Shown: positions 30,082 through 33,546 of the stretch, one piece after another
How positions within the stretch are numbered: position 1 is the stretch's first letter
How the letters are laid out: each line of letters opens with the position of its first letter
Origin: CALMZY01 sp052033915
GTDB lineage: Bacteria > Verrucomicrobiota > Kiritimatiellia > CAIQIC01 > JAGNIJ01
DNA: 33,546 bases
NCBI GenBank assembly: GCA_052033915.1
Contig: JBPOJF010000016.1
Coordinates: 1 to 33,546, forward strand
Direction of reading: 5' to 3'
Translations under genes and position numbers: made by a program
Notes under the pieces: model-generated
Database searches by the model: none
Seen by the model: only the letters and a program-made list of their open reading frames with translations
What the model was told of the DNA's origin: nothing

Positions 30082-30804
30082 CTATGCCTCCAGGTCTTTC
30101 AGCTTCACGAGGCCCTCGTACAAGGCCTTGCCGACGATTGCGCCCACAAGGTTCGGCCGCTTCAGGTTCTTCAGCCGTTTCATATCCGTCGTCGAGGAGA
30201 CGCCACCCGACGCGATCACCGAGCACGAAACGGCTGCGCAGATCGCGTCCATCGCCTTCGCGTTGACCCCTTCCAGCATCCCGTCCCGCGCCGTATCGGT
30301 ATAAATGATCGTGCCGACCCCCATCGCGTCCGCGCGCTTCGCGAGCGACACGGCGTCCTCCTCGGTCGTCTCCGTCCAGCCCTTGATCTGCACCCGGCCG
30401 CCACGGGCGTCAATGCCCACAGCCAGCTTGTGGCCGAAACGGTCCACCAGCCCCTTCAACTGCTCCGGTTCCGCCCATGCGCGCGTGCCCACGATCGCGC
30501 GCGCCACCCCGCAATCGAGGATCGTTTCGATGTCCTGATCCGTCCGCAGACCGCCGCCGACCTCCACGGGAATTTTCACGGCGCCCACCATGCGCGCGAT
30601 GACCTCCTGGTGAACCGGCGCACCCTGGAATGCGCCGTCGAGATCGACGACATGCAGATACTTCGCGCCCTCATCCGCCCAGCGCTTCGCCATGTAAACC
30701 GGGTCGTCGGAATAGGTCGTGACCTCGTCGGCCTTTCCTTGCCGCAGTCGGACACACCGCCCGCCCTTCAGGTCAATCGCGGGAATCACCAGGATCTTGC
30801 TCAT
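30082..30804 (-). CDS. hisA: Phosphoribosylformimino-5-aminoimidazole carboxamide ribotide isomerase HisA
   Basis: HisA performs the fourth step of histidine synthesis, an Amadori rearrangement in a (beta/alpha)8 barrel. The 240-residue protein has the N-terminal catalytic Asp in LVIPAIDLKGGRCVRL, the phosphate-binding GGLRTDQDIE (near 80), and the second catalytic Asp in YTDTARDGMLEGVN (near 165), then ASGGVSS. ATG 30804 is chosen because GGAG lies seven bases upstream; a GTG two codons earlier is possible. A 109-base spacer of low-complexity repeats lies between it and hisB. Confidence 0.95.
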   Translation of the reverse strand: MSKILVIPAIDLKGGRCVRLRQGKADEVTTYSDDPVYMAKRWADEGAKYLHVVDLDGAFQGAPVHQEVIARMVGAVKIPVEVGGGLRTDQDIETILDCGVARAIVGTRAWAEPEQLKGLVDRFGHKLAVGIDARGGRVQIKGWTETTEEDAVSLAKRADAMGVGTIIYTDTARDGMLEGVNAKAMDAICAAVSCSVIASGGVSSTTDMKRLKNLKRPNLVGAIVGKALYEGLVKLKDLEA

Positions 30805-30837
30805 ATCCACTCTCCGAAACTTTTCAGCCTCTACAGA

Positions 30838-30916
30838 TCAAGGTCCAAAGCTGAGGAAGAAACGGCCACGGACCATGAATTCCTCCCCTCGACTTTGGAC
30901 TTTAGACTTTGGACTT
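30838..30916. repeat. GTCCAAAG repeats between hisB and hisA
   Basis: GTCCAAAG at 30843-30850 is the inverse complement of CTTTGGAC at 30893-30900 and 30907-30914. The last two are part of a tandem array with a 14-base period. A stem-loop could form on the transcript between the two his genes. No T tract follows on the minus strand. Confidence 0.6.
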
Positions 30917-30919
30917 CCC

Positions 30920-31510
30920 CTAAATCTTCCCCTTGCTCGAAAGAACGCCCTTCACCCGGGAGTCTTTCGAGCAGGCGATGTTCAAGGCCTTGGCCACCGC
31001 CTTGAACACGGATTCATACGCGTGGTGAGGTTCCTGGCCGTACATCAGCTTGATATGCAGGTTCATGCGCGCCTGTACCGTAAACGCGCGGAAGAACTCC
31101 TCGATCAGGCCGAGGTCGAAATCGCGAATGCGTGTCTTCTTGGTCTTCACCTCGTACACGAGGTACGGCCGCCCGCCGAGGTCCAACGCCACGCGCGAGA
31201 GTGACTCATCCATCGGAAGCACGGACCACCCGTAGCGCAGGATGCCTTTTCGGTCGCCCAGCGCCTGGTTCAACGCGTCCCCCAGCACGAGGCCGACATC
31301 CTCGACCGTGTGGTGATAATCGACTTTCAGATCGCCCTTCGCCTTCAGCTTCAGGTTGAACAACGCATGTTTGGCCAGAAGCTCCAGCATGTGATTGAGG
31401 AAAGCGATCCCGGTACTGATCTGGTATGTGCCGTCGCCGTCGAGTTCGAGTTGGGCACTGATATCGGTTTCCCGGGTCTTTCGGACAACTTTAGCCGAGC
31501 GCGTTTTCAT
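30920..31510 (-). CDS. hisB: Imidazoleglycerol-phosphate dehydratase HisB
   Basis: HisB (monofunctional dehydratase) acts at the sixth step of histidine synthesis. The 196-residue protein has the two manganese-binding blocks: FLNHMLELLAKHALFNL (near 42) with DYHHTVEDVGLVLG (near 66), and EPHHAYESVFKA near 165. The C-terminus VKGVLSSKGKI is typical. No HisN-type phosphatase domain is fused. ATG 31510 gives the family length and begins MKTRSAKVVRKT; the longer open frame upstream has no family match. The ribosome site is weak. It lies upstream of hisA on the same strand, separated by the repeat-rich spacer. Confidence 0.95.
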   Translation of the reverse strand: MKTRSAKVVRKTRETDISAQLELDGDGTYQISTGIAFLNHMLELLAKHALFNLKLKAKGDLKVDYHHTVEDVGLVLGDALNQALGDRKGILRYGWSVLPMDESLSRVALDLGGRPYLVYEVKTKKTRIRDFDLGLIEEFFRAFTVQARMNLHIKLMYGQEPHHAYESVFKAVAKALNIACSKDSRVKGVLSSKGKI

Positions 31511-31595
31511 GCGGTTAAAATAGCCGTCGAGGGACCGCGGTTCAACGCGAAAAGAAAACAACGATGGGAAGCAACAGGTAGATCGTGCCCCCCCT

Positions 31596-31800
31596 GTGGT
31601 GAACATCAAGGTGGTGAGTGGCCGGAGGATGAAAGAGATCAGGGGCCACCTTGCAAGATGCCCTGATCAGACCTCGGAGAGGGTGGAGGGCGTGGTCATC
31701 CGCCTGCGCAACCAGACCGGTTATGGGGCCGAACGCTTAAAGCAGGAGTTCGACCTGTCCTTGCTCATCTGGCCTGTCTCCCGCTACAACCCCAAGGGGG
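31596..31800 (+). pseudogene. Possible transposase (IS481-like) remnant
   Basis: In the 407-base stretch between hisB and the porin gene, one plus-strand frame encodes a helix-turn-helix-like segment, VIRLRNQTGYGAERLKQEFDL, which resembles the N-terminal DNA-binding part of IS481/integrase-core transposases. No DDE catalytic domain follows; the remainder (to 31934) looks random and runs into the porin gene. No terminal inverted repeats were seen. A run of nine G occurs at about 31797. I regard this as a decayed insertion-sequence fragment at low confidence; the rest of the stretch holds nothing else I recognise. Confidence 0.35.
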
Positions 31801-31917
31801 GGGGTCACGTTCTACCTGCCCAAAATCGTGCAAAATGTAGTGGAGAAAAACGGCACCTGAACACCGAGTTTCTTAGAAAATATTCTGTTTTACCCCCCCT
31901 CAACCGTCGAACTTGGG

Positions 31918-32943
31918 CTAGAAGGTCAGCGTGAGTTGGAGGGTGGCGAGGTGGCGGTCGTCGGCGGTGGCGGCGTCGGTGTCGAAGGCACCGTAGAGGT
32001 ATTCCGCGCCGAGGGTTGCGAAGGCGTTTAGCTGGCAGAACAAGGCCGCGCCGCCTTGGTGATCGGGCATTTCGCCGGGGTTGAATTCCTTGGAGCCCTC
32101 GTAGCGGATGGCGGCGGTCCAGGCTTCGTTGAGGGCATAGGCCAGGTCCACGTGCCACGCTTGGGGACGGGCGGCGGTTGTTTCGCCTTCGGGGGTGGTC
32201 CATTTCAGGTTTTCGGCCGCGCCAAGATATTCGGCGGCGAGCGACCAGGGGCCGTATTCGAGGTGTAGGAATGCGCTAACGCCGGCGGCTTTGTCGGCGG
32301 CGCCTTCGTTGGCAAGGTGGTCGTTGAGGTCATCGAGGTGGCCGGCGGCTTCGCCGAGGTCGGTCAGGGCGGAGATGCCGAGAGTGAGGCCTTCCACCGG
32401 GAACCAGCTTAGGGCGGCGGCGGCGTTTTCGATGTTTTCGGCGTCGTCGCGCTCGCCGGCGAAGGCTCCGACCCAGGCGGTGAAGCCGTTCCATTCGCCG
32501 GAGAGGGCGACGGCTGTTTCGCGGGTTTCGCCGAGTTCAAGGGTGAGGGGGTCGCTGAGGAGCAGGCTGTTGAACGCGCCGAAGGGGAGGTACATGCGGC
32601 CGGCGGAAACGGCGAGGGGGCAGGCTTCGGCGCCGCCGAGTTCGATGTAGGCGGCATCTACGTCCAGCGAGTCGGTGTCGCCTTCTTTCCACAGCAGGAT
32701 GGCGATGCCGCGCACGCCTTCGATGGGCTGGGCTTCGAGGGTTGCCTCGAAGGTGGCGACATTGGCGTCGGTGGTTTCTTCGTCGCCGATTTTTTCATAG
32801 GCGGCTTCGACTTCGGCCAGGATGCCGAGAGTGACGCCGGGGGCCAGTTGGAGGCCTTCCCATTCTTCTTCGGCGTGGGTTGCGCCCGCGCTGATGAGCA
32901 GGGTGGAGGCGAGCAGAATGTTTGTCCATTTTTTCATGTTCAT
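31918..32943 (-). CDS. Outer-membrane beta-barrel, LbtU-like porin
   Basis: A 341-residue exported protein. Residues 1-24 form a signal peptide (KKW, hydrophobic core, cleavage after THA). The mature part is rich in alternating beta-strand sequence with many acidic and alanine residues and ends in LTLTF with a terminal Phe, the usual signal for outer-membrane barrel insertion. Blocks such as DVDAAYIELGG, AGRMYLPFGAFNS and DPLTLELGETRETA match proteins annotated as LbtU-family siderophore porins. It follows feoB by 49 bases on the same strand, so a link to iron uptake is likely; the actual solute is not known. The ATG at 32943 has GAAAG just upstream; a second ATG two codons later is also possible. 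Its codon choice and GC pattern look distinct from the hydrogenase region (many GGCG/GCGG triplets). Confidence 0.82.
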   Translation of the reverse strand: MNMKKWTNILLASTLLISAGATHAEEEWEGLQLAPGVTLGILAEVEAAYEKIGDEETTDANVATFEATLEAQPIEGVRGIAILLWKEGDTDSLDVDAAYIELGGAEACPLAVSAGRMYLPFGAFNSLLLSDPLTLELGETRETAVALSGEWNGFTAWVGAFAGERDDAENIENAAAALSWFPVEGLTLGISALTDLGEAAGHLDDLNDHLANEGAADKAAGVSAFLHLEYGPWSLAAEYLGAAENLKWTTPEGETTAARPQAWHVDLAYALNEAWTAAIRYEGSKEFNPGEMPDHQGGAALFCQLNAFATLGAEYLYGAFDTDAATADDRHLATLQLTLTF

Positions 32944-32992
32944 TTCTTTCGTTGGTTGGTTGTTGTTATTTGTTGAGATTTCAGGGGCGGGT

Positions 32993-33546
32993 TCAGATGC
33001 CGATGCCCAGGCGGCTTCCGAGTTGGAAGACGATCAAGGTGACGACATAGGCGAGCACGGTGAGGCCAACGAGTTGGAAGATGGCCCAGCCCCAGGAGTT
33101 GCTTTCGCGTTTCGTGACGGCAATGGTTGCCATGCAGGGGGCGGAGATGAGCATGAATAGTATGATGCACAGGCCTACGAGAGGGCTATAGTTCTGCTGG
33201 AGTTTGTCGCGCAGGGGCTCGGATTCTTCGTCGGCTTCTCCGACGGAATAGACGATGCCCAGTTGCGCCACAAAGACTTCCTTGGCGGCGAAGGCGCCGA
33301 TCATGGCGGTGCCGATGCGCCAGTCGAAACCGAGCGGGCGGATGATTGGCTCCATGGCGTGGCCGATGCGACCGGCCACGGTGTGGGCGAGTTCGGCGGC
33401 TTGTTGTTCTTCGGCGGTGAGGGATTCATCCACGGTGTCGAGTTTGGGGAAGCTGGTGAGGGCCCACAGGATGACGGATACGGCGAGGATGAGGGTGCCG
33501 GCTTTTTTGAGGTAGGCGCCGCCGCGTTCCCACATGTGAATCCAAA
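32993..33546 (-). CDS. feoB: Ferrous iron transporter FeoB, C-terminal part (runs off the window)
   Basis: FeoB is the inner-membrane ferrous iron transporter, with an N-terminal GTPase domain (outside this window) and a membrane domain. The 184 residues in view are the end of the membrane domain: WIHMWERGGAYLKKAGT, ILAVSVILWALTSFP, the conserved gate segment DWRIGTAMIGAFAAKEVFV, LISAPCMATIAVTKRESNSWGWA and a final membrane helix. The frame stays open through the last base (the codons before the in-frame Met read Trp-Ile-His, as in the family), so that Met is not the start. It is followed by the LbtU-like porin, suggesting an iron-uptake pair of inner- and outer-membrane proteins. Confidence 0.95.
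   Translation of the reverse strand, partial: WIHMWERGGAYLKKAGTLILAVSVILWALTSFPKLDTVDESLTAEEQQAAELAHTVAGRIGHAMEPIIRPLGFDWRIGTAMIGAFAAKEVFVAQLGIVYSVGEADEESEPLRDKLQQNYSPLVGLCIILFMLISAPCMATIAVTKRESNSWGWAIFQLVGLTVLAYVVTLIVFQLGSRLGIGI

Noticed and set aside
1..33546. CRISPR array, tRNA, rRNA, riboswitch or integrase attachment site
   Set aside because: I looked for regularly spaced repeats, cloverleaf-like segments and known leader patterns and saw none; short RNAs could still be missed by eye.

Overview
The window looks like a chromosomal segment of a GC-rich, Gram-negative, anaerobic fermenting bacterium. Two proteins hint at the PVC superphylum (Kiritimatiellota, Verrucomicrobiota or Lentisphaerota): a formylglycine-generating-enzyme-fold protein with a PEP-CTERM tail at the left edge, and an outer-membrane porin at the right. 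This placement is inferred from protein style, not from a marker gene. No rRNA, tRNA or CRISPR array was recognised.

Layout. 1-914: end of a PEP-CTERM protein, interrupted at a run of ten G. 1221-5189 (minus): a small TM1266-type protein, then hydF, hydG and hydE, the maturases of [FeFe] hydrogenase, with no [FeFe] hydrogenase gene in view. 5332-5814 (minus): a rubrerythrin-like diiron protein, separated from the maturases by a strong terminator-like hairpin. 5883-5910: a clear sigma-70-type promoter pointing right. 6009-16184: a tightly packed operon for a membrane-bound group 4 [NiFe] hydrogenase. It holds a molybdopterin oxidoreductase-like subunit, an iron-sulfur subunit and a flavin subunit like the beta/gamma pair of sulfhydrogenase, a HycI-type protease, and HycC-, HycE-, HycD-, HycF- and HycG-like subunits. 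16261-21994: hypA, hypB, hypF, hypC, hypD, hypE, the full [NiFe] maturation set. 22197-23456: acetate kinase.

23465-28786 is a second unit. A sigma-54 activator with an N-terminal XylR_N/V4R sensor (minus) diverges from an operon with a near-consensus -24/-12 promoter, encoding an M20 hydrolase and two acetate-kinase paralogues, one altered and one lacking most catalytic residues. 28791-31510 (minus) carries hisB, hisA and an M16 peptidase. A possible transposase remnant follows, then an LbtU-like porin and the 3' part of feoB (minus), which runs off the right edge.

How it fits together. At first sight the operon is a formate hydrogenlyase. However, the FdhF-like subunit lacks the Sec/Cys, the His and the Arg used for formate oxidation, and an NAD(P)H-type flavin module lies beside it. 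I infer an H2-evolving or H2-consuming complex fed by NAD(P)H, ferredoxin or both, with the FdhF-like protein acting as an electron-wiring subunit (as NuoG does in complex I) or on another substrate. Acetate kinase next door fits an acetate plus H2 fermentation. This complex is the strongest candidate here for an undescribed system; the sigma-54 operon with its degenerate kinase is the second.
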